Shown: positions 9,638-17,914 of the stretch, piece by piece
How positions within the stretch are numbered: position 1 is the stretch's first letter
Layout: every line of letters starts with the position of its first letter
Assembly (NCBI GenBank): GCA_029946065.1
Contig: JAQSDU010000004.1
Location: 99,201 to 163,200 of the forward strand
From: Flavobacterium sp.
GTDB lineage: Bacteria > Bacteroidota > Bacteroidia > Flavobacteriales > Flavobacteriaceae
Reading direction: 5' to 3'
Length of the DNA: 64,000 nt
Translations under genes and position numbers: made by a program
The notes under the pieces: generated by a model
The model's database searches: none
What the model was told of the DNA's origin: nothing
What the model saw: only the letters and a program-made list of their open reading frames with translations

Positions 9638-10183
9638 GTGGGGTTAGAACAACTCATAGCTGATTGCAAGAAAAATGACACTAAGGCGCAGGAACAATTG
9701 TACAAATTATTTGCTGCAAAGTTCTTTGGTGTCTGTTTGAAATATTCGGGCAATTACGCTGAGGCGGAAGACAATCTTCAGGATGGTTTTCTAATTGTTT
9801 TTAATAAAATCGATCAGTTTAATTTTAAAGGTTCTTTTGAAGGCTGGGCGAAAAGAATCATGATTAACAATGCGCTTCAAAGATACCGAAGCGGCGTTAG
9901 GTTTTTGGAAATCGTAAACGAAGATGTCGCCGATGAAGAGACACTCGAACTCGACGACGAAAACATCTCACTCGATTTCCTGATGGGCATCATACAAGAA
10001 TTACCCGAAAGGTACCGACTGGTTTTTAACCTTTATGTACTTGATGATTATTCGCACAAGGAAATAGCAGAAATGCTCGACATTACAACAGGAACAACAA
10101 AATCGAATCTGGCCCGAGCAAGGCAGATTCTGAAAGAAAAAATAGACATTCATACCGGTAAAAAAGTACCTTCAGCAAAATGA
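9638..10183 (+). CDS. ECF-type RNA polymerase sigma factor
   Basis: A 181-residue sigma-70 family protein of the extracytoplasmic-function group. Region 2 (about residues 17-85) has the AEAEDNLQDGFLIVFNKIDQF core. Region 4 (about 120-170) has LPERYRLVFNLYVLDDYSHKEIA, then a helix-turn-helix with TTGTTKSNLARAR. The start must be GTG at 9638, because an in-frame TGA lies at 9629-9631 and no ATG is available. The gene overlaps the next one by four bases (ATGA), the usual arrangement for a sigma factor and its regulator. Confidence 0.93.
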   Translation: MGLEQLIADCKKNDTKAQEQLYKLFAAKFFGVCLKYSGNYAEAEDNLQDGFLIVFNKIDQFNFKGSFEGWAKRIMINNALQRYRSGVRFLEIVNEDVADEETLELDDENISLDFLMGIIQELPERYRLVFNLYVLDDYSHKEIAEMLDITTGTTKSNLARARQILKEKIDIHTGKKVPSAK

Positions 10184-11904
10184 ACGATAAAAAAAGTTTA
10201 GATAGGCTGTTTCAGGAAAAATTCAAGGATTTTGAATCCGAACCCAACGCGCAGGTTTGGAAGAACATTGAAGCAGCATTAAAAGAAAAAGACGACAGGA
10301 AAGTCATTCCGTTTTGGTGGAAACTTTCGGGTGTTGCAGCAGTTTTACTCATAGGACTGTTTGCTTGGAATTTAATTTCGGATAAACCGACAATTGAAAA
10401 AGGATTAGTAATTGAACAAAACAAAGTCAATCCCGAAAAACCGAGTCAAAACAATGCGGTTGTAAATACAGAAAATAGTCAAAAATCAAATTCCAAAACT
10501 TTGGAAGAAAGTCAAAAGGAGGGTGACCTTATAACTCCGGGTGGCGCTTCGGTTAAAAATGAAATCGTAAACCCAGCAAATAAATCTGTTGTTCCTTCTG
10601 ATAATAATGTTGTCGCGGAAGAATCGAATGCTGTTCAAAATACGAAAGTTCAAAACAACAAAAAAACGACAACTGTCAATACAAACAAAAATAACGCAGT
10701 AGCCAATTCGACAATACGCAACAAGAAAAAAGCGCCTAAAACAATTTTTCGCAGCAACAATGTTGACAATGCTTTAGCCAATGATAGCGATGCTTTAAAT
10801 AATAAATCCAAGTCAAATAAAGGCAAAAACGCTCTAAAAACGGTAGATATCAATGCCGTTAAAAATAATTCAGGAATCGCCGGAGTTTCATCAGCACAAT
10901 CAAAAAACAATCAGACAACGAAAGCAGCAGCTTCCGATCAGCACAATTTTGGCGAAAGCCAAGCTGAAAAAGCTGTTGCCACAAATGATGAAAACAAAGG
11001 CAAAAAACTAAACGATATAACTGGTGCCAATGCTATCACAAACGGAGAAAAAGTTGCGATTAAGGAAGTGCCAGAGAACAATAAATTAGACACAATTCCT
11101 GCTATGATTGTGCCTAATCCGCTGGAAGAATTGCTCAAACAGAAAAATGAGGAAGAAACCAAATTAGTTGCTAAAGAATCTAAAGTAGACAGGTGGCAGA
11201 TTAGTTCTAATGTTGCCCCTGTTTATTTTAGTTCAACTTCTCAAGGTTCTCCGATTGATAAGCAATTTGAAGGCAATGACAAAAGTTATGACAAGAACCT
11301 GACTTATGGTGTCGGCGTTAATTATGCTGTCAACAAAAAACTCAGTGTTCGCGCCGGAGTTCAAAAACTCAATTTCAATTACAACACCAACGACGTGGTT
11401 TTTTATGCAGGACTTGGCGCTAAAGCATTTGATAATATTTCGCCTGCGGGCAATGCTGCTTTTTTGGAAGTAATGAGCCAAACCGTAGCTACAAGCATCG
11501 GATTAGTAGCCGGCGACAACAGCTTGCAGGATATTTCAACAGGCGCTATGACACAGCGAATGGGCTATATTGAAGTGCCTTTGGAATTGTCTTACAAACT
11601 AATCGACCGAAAATTCGGCATTTCCTTAATTGGAGGCGTGAGTACGCTTTTCCTCAATGAAAATGAGGTCACAGTCGAGTCGGCTTCTTCCGGCACAGCT
11701 GCAGTTTTAGGGAAAGCCAATAATCTAAACGATGTACATTTCAGCTCCAACTTTGGTGTCGGATTTAAATACAGTTTTTGGAAAGATTTTCAGTTCAATT
11801 TTGAACCTACTTTTAAATATCAGATCAATACTTTTAGTAAGGATGCGGGAAACTTTAAGCCTTATTTCATCGGACTTTATTCCGGAGTAAGCTTTAGTTT
11901 TTAA
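10180..11904 (+). CDS. Anti-sigma-like N-terminus fused to an outer-membrane beta-barrel domain
   Basis: A 574-residue protein translationally coupled to the ECF sigma gene. Residues 1-43 form a charged cytoplasmic head (DRLFQEKFKDFE, then VWKNIEAAL). About residues 45-64 form one membrane helix (WWKLSGVAAVLLIGLFAW). Residues about 70-320 are a low-complexity Asn/Lys/Ser/Ala-rich stretch. From about 330 to the end it alternates like a small beta-barrel and finishes with an aromatic YSGVSFSF, as outer-membrane proteins do. No zinc-finger HxxxCxxC is seen. Overlap with the sigma gene suggests that the head binds the sigma factor while the C-terminus sits in or at the outer membrane. This is inference; similar proteins are annotated only as outer membrane beta-barrel proteins. 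Confidence 0.85.
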   Translation: MNDKKSLDRLFQEKFKDFESEPNAQVWKNIEAALKEKDDRKVIPFWWKLSGVAAVLLIGLFAWNLISDKPTIEKGLVIEQNKVNPEKPSQNNAVVNTENSQKSNSKTLEESQKEGDLITPGGASVKNEIVNPANKSVVPSDNNVVAEESNAVQNTKVQNNKKTTTVNTNKNNAVANSTIRNKKKAPKTIFRSNNVDNALANDSDALNNKSKSNKGKNALKTVDINAVKNNSGIAGVSSAQSKNNQTTKAAASDQHNFGESQAEKAVATNDENKGKKLNDITGANAITNGEKVAIKEVPENNKLDTIPAMIVPNPLEELLKQKNEEETKLVAKESKVDRWQISSNVAPVYFSSTSQGSPIDKQFEGNDKSYDKNLTYGVGVNYAVNKKLSVRAGVQKLNFNYNTNDVVFYAGLGAKAFDNISPAGNAAFLEVMSQTVATSIGLVAGDNSLQDISTGAMTQRMGYIEVPLELSYKLIDRKFGISLIGGVSTLFLNENEVTVESASSGTAAVLGKANNLNDVHFSSNFGVGFKYSFWKDFQFNFEPTFKYQINTFSKDAGNFKPYFIGLYSGVSFSF

Positions 11905-11954
11905 GAAATTTGTTTTATTTTGTTTTTATTACTTCGGGAGTAATAATTGAAGAA

Positions 11955-11979
11955 AGTCTGCTTTTTGCAGGCTTTTTTT
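11955..11979 (+). terminator. Intrinsic terminator after the sigma/barrel operon
   Basis: Seven-base stem AGTCTGC/GCAGGCT with one G-T pair, a 5-base loop and a T tract. It overlaps the last bases of the convergent acyltransferase gene. Confidence 0.8.
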
Positions 11980-12718
11980 ATTTCCGAAATACCAATAATT
12001 GTTCATGAATAACTTTCCACGCCGTCTCACGAACGTTTTTTTTCTGGTCTATCGATAATCCTTCGGTAGGTATAAAACGGTGTGTTTTTGCACGCATCAA
12101 TCCAGGGCTTCCGCTTAAAAAGGTATAGGAAAAACGCTCTTTATTGTCTGCAAAAGTAATAGGAACAATCGGAATATGATGTTCTAAAGCAAGCCGAAAA
12201 GCGCCATCTTTGAATTCGTCCAGCAAAACCGATTCGTCATCAGGAACGCCTCCTTCTGGGAAAATACAAATACTTAAACCCTGACTAAGTCTTTTTTGTG
12301 CGCGGTCAAAAACTTCCATTCGGCTCTTAGAACTCTTACGATCGACCAAAATACAAGTTCGTTTGTAGAAAAATCCAAAAAGCGGAATCTTCACTAACTC
12401 TTTCTTTCCCACAAAAACAAACGGATTTCTGATAATAGAAAGCATTAGCATAATGTCTGTCATCGACGTGTGGTTGGCAATAAACATATAGCTTTTGTTT
12501 GATTCAGGTTCCTGCTCATATTCTACTTTATAGCGGAATCCCATTCCAAAAAGAATGACTTTCGCCCAGATTCTCGCCATTACAAAAAAATAAGGATACC
12601 ATTTTTCTTTCAAGATAGAGACGAATAAGAACGGAAACATTACAATAATTGGAATCCCCATCAAGATATAAAACCAAACGCGCCAAAGCACCCAGAAGAT
12701 GATTTTTAAAATTTTCAT
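11978..12718 (-). CDS. 1-acyl-sn-glycerol-3-phosphate acyltransferase (PlsC family)
   Basis: Acylates lysophosphatidate or a related lysolipid at the inner membrane. The protein has two N-terminal hydrophobic helices, the catalytic NHTSMTD (the family NHx4D), and FPEGG in place of the more common FPEGT. The ATG at 12718 (MKILKIIFW) is chosen because the family begins with this hydrophobic helix. The frame stays open to an ATG at 12769, which would add 17 residues. It converges on the sigma/barrel operon and is probably a single-gene unit. Substrate specificity cannot be told from sequence; a second PlsC domain is at 54157. Confidence 0.9.
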   Translation of the reverse strand: MKILKIIFWVLWRVWFYILMGIPIIVMFPFLFVSILKEKWYPYFFVMARIWAKVILFGMGFRYKVEYEQEPESNKSYMFIANHTSMTDIMLMLSIIRNPFVFVGKKELVKIPLFGFFYKRTCILVDRKSSKSRMEVFDRAQKRLSQGLSICIFPEGGVPDDESVLLDEFKDGAFRLALEHHIPIVPITFADNKERFSYTFLSGSPGLMRAKTHRFIPTEGLSIDQKKNVRETAWKVIHEQLLVFRK

Positions 12719-12835
12719 TCCCAAATGTAAGGATTCATATTGATTATTTATTAATTTAGTTAACCGCAAAACTTACAAAGTTTTATGCGAAGAAAAAGAT
12801 ATTTCTCGTATTCCAGAAAGAGGATATAATTTTTG

Positions 12836-12872
12836 AACTTTGCAAAATACTTCTTCCCATTTGCGGTAAAAA
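12836..12872 (+). repeat. Left copy of a 37-base direct repeat flanking the GxxExxY gene
   Basis: Begins AACTTTGCAAAA and ends TTTGCGGTAAAAA; matches the copy at 13295-13331 at 34 of 37 positions. Confidence 0.85.
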
Positions 12873-12899
12873 AAATCAACGCCACGTAAATTAATTAAA

Positions 12900-13283
12900 A
12901 TGACAGAAAACGAAATCTCCAACAAAGTAATTGGCTACGCCATTAGTGTACATAAAAGCTTAGGACCAGGATTATTAGAAAATACATATAAGGAATGCTT
13001 GTTTTACAAACTCAAAACATCTGGGTTATTCGTAGAAAAAGAAAAGAAAATTCCTTTAATTTACGAAGGTGTAGCATTGGAATGCGGCTACCGAGTAGCT
13101 CTTTTAGTTGAAAACAAATTTGTAATTGAAATCGAAAGCGTCGAATCTTTAACAGATATACATTTGGCCCAAACTTTAACTTATTTAAAACTTGGGAATT
13201 ACAAGCTTGGACTTCTCATAAATTTTAATGAAATTCTCCTTAAAACAGGTATTCGAAGAGTAATTAATAATTTGCAAACATAA
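12900..13283 (+). CDS. GxxExxY family protein
   Basis: A 127-residue protein with the family signature GPGLLENTY (G-x-x-E-x-x-Y) near residue 25, a VIEIES strand and an HLAQTLTYLKL helix. The family has a PD-(D/E)xK nuclease-like fold, but its biological role is unsettled. Here the position expected for the catalytic lysine (E-x-K) reads E-I-E, so nuclease activity is doubtful. The gene lies between two near-identical 37-base repeats (12836-12872 and 13295-13331), which suggests that it moved in as a unit or arose by duplication. Neighbours (acyltransferase, trpS) are housekeeping genes without an evident link. Confidence 0.88.
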   Translation: MTENEISNKVIGYAISVHKSLGPGLLENTYKECLFYKLKTSGLFVEKEKKIPLIYEGVALECGYRVALLVENKFVIEIESVESLTDIHLAQTLTYLKLGNYKLGLLINFNEILLKTGIRRVINNLQT

Positions 13284-13294
13284 ACGCTCTTAAA

Positions 13295-13331
13295 AACTTT
13301 GCAAAAAACTTCTTTCCCTTTGCGGTAAAAA
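13295..13331 (+). repeat. Right copy of the 37-base direct repeat
   Basis: Differs from the left copy at three bases; ends 26 bases before the trpS ATG, so it also forms part of the trpS upstream region. A TAAATTTG -7-like box follows directly at 13333-13340. Confidence 0.85.
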
Positions 13332-13357
13332 CTAAATTTGCACCAAAGTACATCAAA

Positions 13358-14692
13358 ATGTCAAAAATATTAACCGGTATTCAAAGCACTGGAACACCGC
13401 ATCTCGGAAATCTGCTCGGCGCTATAATGCCAGCCATCGAATTGTCGAACAAACCCGAAAACGAATCGTTCCTTTTTATAGCCGATTTGCATTCGGTCAC
13501 CCAAATAAAAGACGGCGATACTTTACGCCAGAATACATATAGTACAGCCGCGACTTGGTTGGCGTTCGGGCTTAATATTAAAAAAGTGATTTTTTACCGC
13601 CAGTCGGATGTGCCACAAACCGCCGAATTATCGTGGTATTTAAGCTGCTTTTTTCCATTTCAAAGGCTCACTTTAGCACATTCTTTCAAAGACAAATCTG
13701 ACCGTTTAGACGATGTGAATGCCGGATTATTTTCCTATCCGATGCTTATGGCGGCTGATATTTTATTGTATGATGCCCAGTTCGTTCCCGTTGGAAAAGA
13801 CCAGTTGCAACATATCGAAATTACGCGCGATGTCGCTTCACGATTCAACCACCAAATGGGGGAAACGTTTGTGCTTCCAGAGCCATACACACATGAAGAA
13901 ACCAGATTAGTGCCCGGAACTAATGGCGGAAAAATGAGCAAATCAGCCAACAATATCATCAATATTTTTTTGGATGACAAAGCACTGCGCAAGCAAGTAA
14001 TGTCGATTGAAACCGATAGCACACCGCTCGAAGAACCAAAAAATACCGAAACATGCAAGATTTTCGCTATCTATAAATTGCTCGCAGATGAGCGTCAGAT
14101 TGAAGTGATGAAAGTCAATTATGCCAACGCCAACCGCGATTTTGGTTACGGACATGCCAAACAGGCTTTGTTTGAGTTGATTATTGAAAAATTCAGCACA
14201 GAAAGGGAAAAATACAATTACTATATGAACAATCTTCCGGAGGTGGATAAGGCATTGCAACTTGGTGCTGAAAAAGCGAAAGTGATTGCCGACGGTGTTT
14301 TAGATCGCGTTCGTAAGAAATTAGGATTTGTCGGCGAAAATGGTATTTTAAATATTCGAAATCTCACAATACAAAATTTGGCTGATAGAATTCAAATGAA
14401 TGAATATTTTCCAAATCAGGAATTTAGTAAAGAAATTGTTCAGTTTAATTATATCATATCAATTCTCAAGAATGGCAAAGCAGTAAATTTTGGAAATCAA
14501 AAATTAATTGATGTAAGGATGTTTGTTGGTATTCCCCAAGAAACAGATATTTCTTTTATATGTGATTTCTTAAACTCAAAAGGAAAAATTTCTAGAAAAA
14601 CATTTAAAAACAAAAACTTTTCTATTGCTCTAAATAATTTAATTTCTTTTTTAAATAAGAATGTAAAGGAAAAAATTTATGATATCTATTGA
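13358..14692 (+). CDS. trpS: Tryptophanyl-tRNA synthetase with an unusual C-terminal extension
   Basis: Charges tRNA-Trp with tryptophan. The class I motifs are intact: TPHLGN (HIGH-type) near residue 12 and GGKMSKSANN (KMSKS). The catalytic and anticodon-binding parts end around residue 327 at DRVRKKLGF, where a normal TrpRS stops (about 320-335 residues). This one continues about 117 residues with no recognised domain. The extension DNA is strikingly AT-rich: 13 of 60 bases are G or C at 14401-14460 and 11 of 60 at 14581-14640, against 29 of 60 at 13861-13920. That composition break points to foreign DNA joined in frame to the 3' end. The synthetase is expected to work; the tail's role is unknown. 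Confidence 0.93.
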   Translation: MSKILTGIQSTGTPHLGNLLGAIMPAIELSNKPENESFLFIADLHSVTQIKDGDTLRQNTYSTAATWLAFGLNIKKVIFYRQSDVPQTAELSWYLSCFFPFQRLTLAHSFKDKSDRLDDVNAGLFSYPMLMAADILLYDAQFVPVGKDQLQHIEITRDVASRFNHQMGETFVLPEPYTHEETRLVPGTNGGKMSKSANNIINIFLDDKALRKQVMSIETDSTPLEEPKNTETCKIFAIYKLLADERQIEVMKVNYANANRDFGYGHAKQALFELIIEKFSTEREKYNYYMNNLPEVDKALQLGAEKAKVIADGVLDRVRKKLGFVGENGILNIRNLTIQNLADRIQMNEYFPNQEFSKEIVQFNYIISILKNGKAVNFGNQKLIDVRMFVGIPQETDISFICDFLNSKGKISRKTFKNKNFSIALNNLISFLNKNVKEKIYDIY

Positions 14693-14734
14693 CGAGCGGA
14701 ACTTTATACATATTATGTTTTACTTTACTTTTTT

Positions 14735-15091
14735 CCTTGATGAAAAAAGTAACAAAAAAATCAAGCCTGAATAAAAAAATCCTAAAAAACTACCTCGGTA
14801 TTCATTCCGCACCCCGAGCCGCTCGTCGTTCCTCCTCGTCTCGCGGAGTGCTGCCATTCATCCCATCGTTGTTTTTTTAGGCTTTTTTATTAGGGCGGGT
14901 TATATTGCGGATATAGGTTGTGGTTGGGACGGCCTTAAATCAAAGCGTAAAAAACAAGGAAGCAACTAAGCGGCAGCGTACCCCGAGACGAGCCTGCAAG
15001 GCGAGCGGCTGGGTACGTGGAGCGTGTTGCAACGTAGTTTTTGAGCTTTTGATTTACGAGCCTTGATTTTTTGTTTCTTTTGTATCAAGAC
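14735..15091. repeat. Long GC-rich imperfect inverted-repeat element
   Basis: Two arms mirror each other. In the left arm, CTTGAT (14736), AAAAACTAC (14785), AGCCGCTCG (14817) and CTCGTCTCG (14835) occur in order. Their exact complements occur in reverse order in the right arm at 14985, 15003, 15035 and 15085. Arm cores are about 63-65% GC (38 of 60 at 14801-14860, 39 of 60 at 14961-15020) in an otherwise AT-rich region. No coding potential is evident. It fills most of the 429-base gap between trpS and dprA. It resembles a dispersed palindromic intergenic element; mobility is inferred, not shown. Confidence 0.75.
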
Positions 15092-15121
15092 AAAAGAAAT
15101 ATAGATAGATGCTATTTTTTA

Positions 15122-16222
15122 TCAAATCGCCTCAAACAATTTTCCCGGCAACGGTCTGACTGCGCCTTTCAATTCCATATTCAATAAGGTTGCCGCAATT
15201 TTAAAAATTGGAAAATCGCATTGAAGTGCAATAATATCTAGCAATTCCTTTCCATTCTTTTGAAGAAAATCGTAGATCTTCTGCTCGTCGGCGTCTAAAA
15301 CCACGAACAATTGTTTTTGGACCGGCTTGGTTGCGGTTTCCAAATCCCAATTCAGCATATAAATCAAATCGGCAGCGCTCGTCAGCAAACTTGCTTTTTG
15401 TTGTTTAATAAGATTATTGCAACCTTGGCTATATTTGTCATTCGCCCTTCCGGGAACGGCAAAAACATCGCGATTGTAGTCACTGGCAATGTTGGCTGTA
15501 ATCAAAGAACCACCTTTGTCGGCACTTTCGATGACAATTGTGGCTTCTGAAATCCCGGCAACAATTCGGTTTCTGCGCACAAAATTTTCCTTTTCGGGAT
15601 TGGATGAACTCCAGAATTCGGTCAGAAATCCACCGTTCTGTTCCATTTTTGCTACAAATTTCTTGTGTGATTTCGGATAAATCTGATTGAGTCCGTGGGC
15701 TACAACGCCAATGGTTTGTAAATTGTTTTCCATCGCCGCCTGGTGTGCCACGATATCAACGCCATACGCAAATCCACTAACGATAATCGGATTCAAAGGC
15801 GCTAAATCGGCGATAAATTCTTTGCAGAAAGCCGTTCCGTAAGCCGTAATTTGCCTTGTTCCAACGATGCTAATGACTTTGCGTTTTTTTATATCAATAT
15901 TCCCCGAAGCGAATAATAAGATGGGCCCGTCAACACAGTGTTTGAGCCGTTCGGGGTAATCTTCGTCTTGAAAAAACGAGATAGAAATATTATTGTTTTC
16001 GATGAATTTAAGCTCTTCTTCCGCCTTTGCAAAAATCGATTTGTCACGGAGATTTTTTAGCAAAACGGATCCAATTCCGTCAACAGAAATCAATTTTGAA
16101 GCTTTTGTTTTGAAGATTTCTTCTGCTGTTCCGCATTGCGAAAGCAGCTTTTTGGCAACAATGTCGCCCACTCCCTCCACTTTTTGAAGGGCGAGAAGGT
16201 AAAATAAATCTGAATGGCGCAT
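15122..16222 (-). CDS. dprA: DNA-processing protein DprA
   Basis: Loads RecA onto incoming single-stranded DNA during natural transformation and protects that DNA. The 366-residue protein has an N-terminal helix-hairpin-helix-like region (VEGVGDIVAKKLL, about 15-27). A Rossmann-like domain follows with SIVGTRQITAYG, SGFAYGVDIVAHQAA, RRNRIVAGIS and DVFAVPGRAND. A winged-helix C-terminus completes it. All hallmark residues for ssDNA binding appear present. It is divergent from the HU/SPOR gene and lies beside the inverted-repeat element at its 3' end. Confidence 0.96.
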   Translation of the reverse strand: MRHSDLFYLLALQKVEGVGDIVAKKLLSQCGTAEEIFKTKASKLISVDGIGSVLLKNLRDKSIFAKAEEELKFIENNNISISFFQDEDYPERLKHCVDGPILLFASGNIDIKKRKVISIVGTRQITAYGTAFCKEFIADLAPLNPIIVSGFAYGVDIVAHQAAMENNLQTIGVVAHGLNQIYPKSHKKFVAKMEQNGGFLTEFWSSSNPEKENFVRRNRIVAGISEATIVIESADKGGSLITANIASDYNRDVFAVPGRANDKYSQGCNNLIKQQKASLLTSAADLIYMLNWDLETATKPVQKQLFVVLDADEQKIYDFLQKNGKELLDIIALQCDFPIFKIAATLLNMELKGAVRPLPGKLFEAI

Positions 16223-16289
16223 ACTAAGTATTTGAGGCTCAATTTATATAAAATTTCGGAAATTGTTAATAAAATTTGTTGATAAAATT

Positions 16290-16318
16290 TTGCCGCCGCA
16301 GCTTAATATCTAACTTTG
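16290..16318 (+). promoter_or_regulatory. Predicted promoter for the HU-CCDC81/SPOR gene
   Basis: TTG at 16290-16292 and TAACTTTG at 16311-16318 are 18 bases apart, within the range of the Bacteroidota TTG-N17-23-TAnnTTTG consensus. The ATG lies 5 bases after the -7 box, implying a very short or absent leader. Confidence 0.55.
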
Positions 16319-16323
16319 TTTAA

Positions 16324-17271
16324 ATGAAGATCGAACAATACATAGCACCACTTTTGTACCGTTACCAATGTGTAACCGTTCCGGGATTTGGTGCATTTTT
16401 AACTGAAATACAGTCGGCGCAACTGAATGAAGCATCGAGTGGATTTTCGCCGCCAAAAAAATTGGTTTCGTTTAATTCTTATCTAAAAAATAACGACGGA
16501 CTTTTGGCGAATCACATTTCGCAGATGGAGAAAATCTCCTATGAAAGTGCCGTTCAGCAAATTCAGAAAGAGGTAGCGCTTTGGAAAAATGCGTTGCAAA
16601 ATTTCCAGCAGATAACATTGCATAATATTGGTATGTTTTCCCTAAATTCAGAAGGGAACATTGTTTTTGATGCAGCTAATTCAGTGAATTATTTTACTTC
16701 GTCATTTGGATTGACTTCGTTTGTTTCTCCATTCATCAAAAGAGAAATTCAACAACAGCTTCACATCGAAATTGATGAAACTGTCGAAGAGGAAAAACCA
16801 ATTATTCAACTTGTTCCTGAAAGGCGCCAATATTCTTACTTGAAATATGTCGCCATTTTTGTAATCGGATTGGGAACCGTTGGTTTTTTCGCCAATAATT
16901 ACCACCAAAACCAAATTGCTATTGAAACGCAATTGGTACAAACAGAAGTCCAAAAAGACGTACAACAGAAAATTCAGGAAGCGACATTTTTTATTCAAAG
17001 CCCGCTACCCAATGTTACGCTTTCAGTTAAAGAACAAAAAATGCCTTACCATATCGTTGCCGGTGCATTCCGCAATGAAAGAAACGCACAACGCATTTAT
17101 GTAAAGCTGAGCAATGCCGGTTTTAAATCGAGAAGATTAGAAAAAAATCGTTTTGGATTGTTCCCTGTTTTATATGGAAGCTACGCTAGTTATGGCGAAG
17201 CCCAAGCAGCAATGCGCAAAATTCATGAAACGCAGAGCAAAGAGGCTTGGCTTTTGATAGACGAATTGTAG
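16324..17271 (+). CDS. HU-CCDC81-like / SPOR domain membrane protein
   Basis: A 315-residue envelope protein. Residues 1-140 resemble the paired bacterial HU-CCDC81 domains (VPGFGAFLTE near the start, then LHNIGMFSLN). About residues 174-193 form one membrane helix (VAIFVIGLGTVGFFANNY). The C-terminal about 75 residues form a SPOR domain (YHIVAGAFRNERNAQRIYVKL), which in other bacteria binds glycan strands lacking stem peptides at the division site. The topology puts the HU-like part in the cytoplasm and SPOR in the periplasm. A link between a DNA- or protein-binding head and division-site peptidoglycan is plausible but inferred. Confidence 0.88.
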   Translation: MKIEQYIAPLLYRYQCVTVPGFGAFLTEIQSAQLNEASSGFSPPKKLVSFNSYLKNNDGLLANHISQMEKISYESAVQQIQKEVALWKNALQNFQQITLHNIGMFSLNSEGNIVFDAANSVNYFTSSFGLTSFVSPFIKREIQQQLHIEIDETVEEEKPIIQLVPERRQYSYLKYVAIFVIGLGTVGFFANNYHQNQIAIETQLVQTEVQKDVQQKIQEATFFIQSPLPNVTLSVKEQKMPYHIVAGAFRNERNAQRIYVKLSNAGFKSRRLEKNRFGLFPVLYGSYASYGEAQAAMRKIHETQSKEAWLLIDEL

Positions 17272-17384
17272 GAAGAGCAAAGAATCAAGATACAAGAATC
17301 AAAGACATATTGATTAGCATATAAAAAAGCAGAAAGAAATATCTTTACTGCTTTTTTTAACTTTCCGACTTTCCACTTTTACCC

Positions 17385-17392
17385 TATCTTTG
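17385..17392 (+). promoter_or_regulatory. Candidate -7 box before the thioesterase gene
   Basis: TATCTTTG ends 10 bases before the ATG at 17403 and fits TAnnTTTG; no TTG partner is evident. Confidence 0.35.
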
Positions 17393-17402
17393 CAAAAAAA
17401 AC

Positions 17403-17912
17403 ATGCACCCGAAACATCCATCAGAATCAATGACCGTTTTGACCGATTTGGTCTTGCCGAGTGAAACCAATCCGTTGAACAATCTTTTTGGAGGTGAATT
17501 ATTGGCCAGGATGGATCGTGCCGCAAGTATTGCTGCCAGAAGACATTCGCGCAGAATTACCGTTACAGCATCGGTAAATCATGTGGCTTTTAACCGCGCA
17601 ATTCCACTTGGAAGCGTTGTTACTGTTGAAGCAAAAGTTTCCAGGAGTTTCAAAAGTTCCATGGAAATTTTTATAGATGTTTGGATTGAAGACCGTGAAT
17701 CCGGCAATAAAACCAAAGCTAACGAAGCCATTTATACATTCGTGGCTGTTGATGATACAGGCCGCCCGGTTGAAGTAGCGCCTATTATTCCCGAAACGGA
17801 ACTCGAGAAAGAACGTTACGATGCGGCTTTGAGAAGAAAACAACTGAGTTTGGTGCTTGCAGGAAAGATGAAGCCTTCTGAGGCGACAGAATTGAAAGCA
17901 TTGTTTGTATAA
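17403..17912 (+). CDS. Acyl-CoA thioesterase (hotdog fold)
   Basis: Hydrolyses acyl-CoA to free acid and CoA. The 169-residue protein has the YciA/BFIT-type signature NPLNNLFGGELLARMD near residues 27-42, followed by the central helix and a VDDTGRP segment. It resembles the second, shorter thioesterase at 53653 (NPNSTLFGGKLLAWID), so the two are probably paralogs. Chain-length preference is unknown. A single-gene unit, closed by a hairpin shared with the convergent gene. Confidence 0.92.
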   Translation: MHPKHPSESMTVLTDLVLPSETNPLNNLFGGELLARMDRAASIAARRHSRRITVTASVNHVAFNRAIPLGSVVTVEAKVSRSFKSSMEIFIDVWIEDRESGNKTKANEAIYTFVAVDDTGRPVEVAPIIPETELEKERYDAALRRKQLSLVLAGKMKPSEATELKALFV

Positions 17913-17914
17913 AA

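Noticed and set aside
10650..11162. Hydrophobic open frames on the minus strand
   Set aside because: They are the reverse of a Lys/Asn-rich low-complexity stretch in the sigma-partner gene.
12719..12769. Longer N-terminus for the PlsC-type acyltransferase
   Set aside because: The extra 17 residues are not hydrophobic or family-like, and the internal ATG starts the usual first helix.
12900..13283. GxxExxY gene as part of a defence island
   Set aside because: The neighbours are housekeeping genes, and no toxin, nuclease or integrase partner is adjacent.
14689..14880. A 63-codon open frame after trpS
   Set aside because: It is mostly the left arm of the GC-rich inverted repeat and has no protein-like composition.
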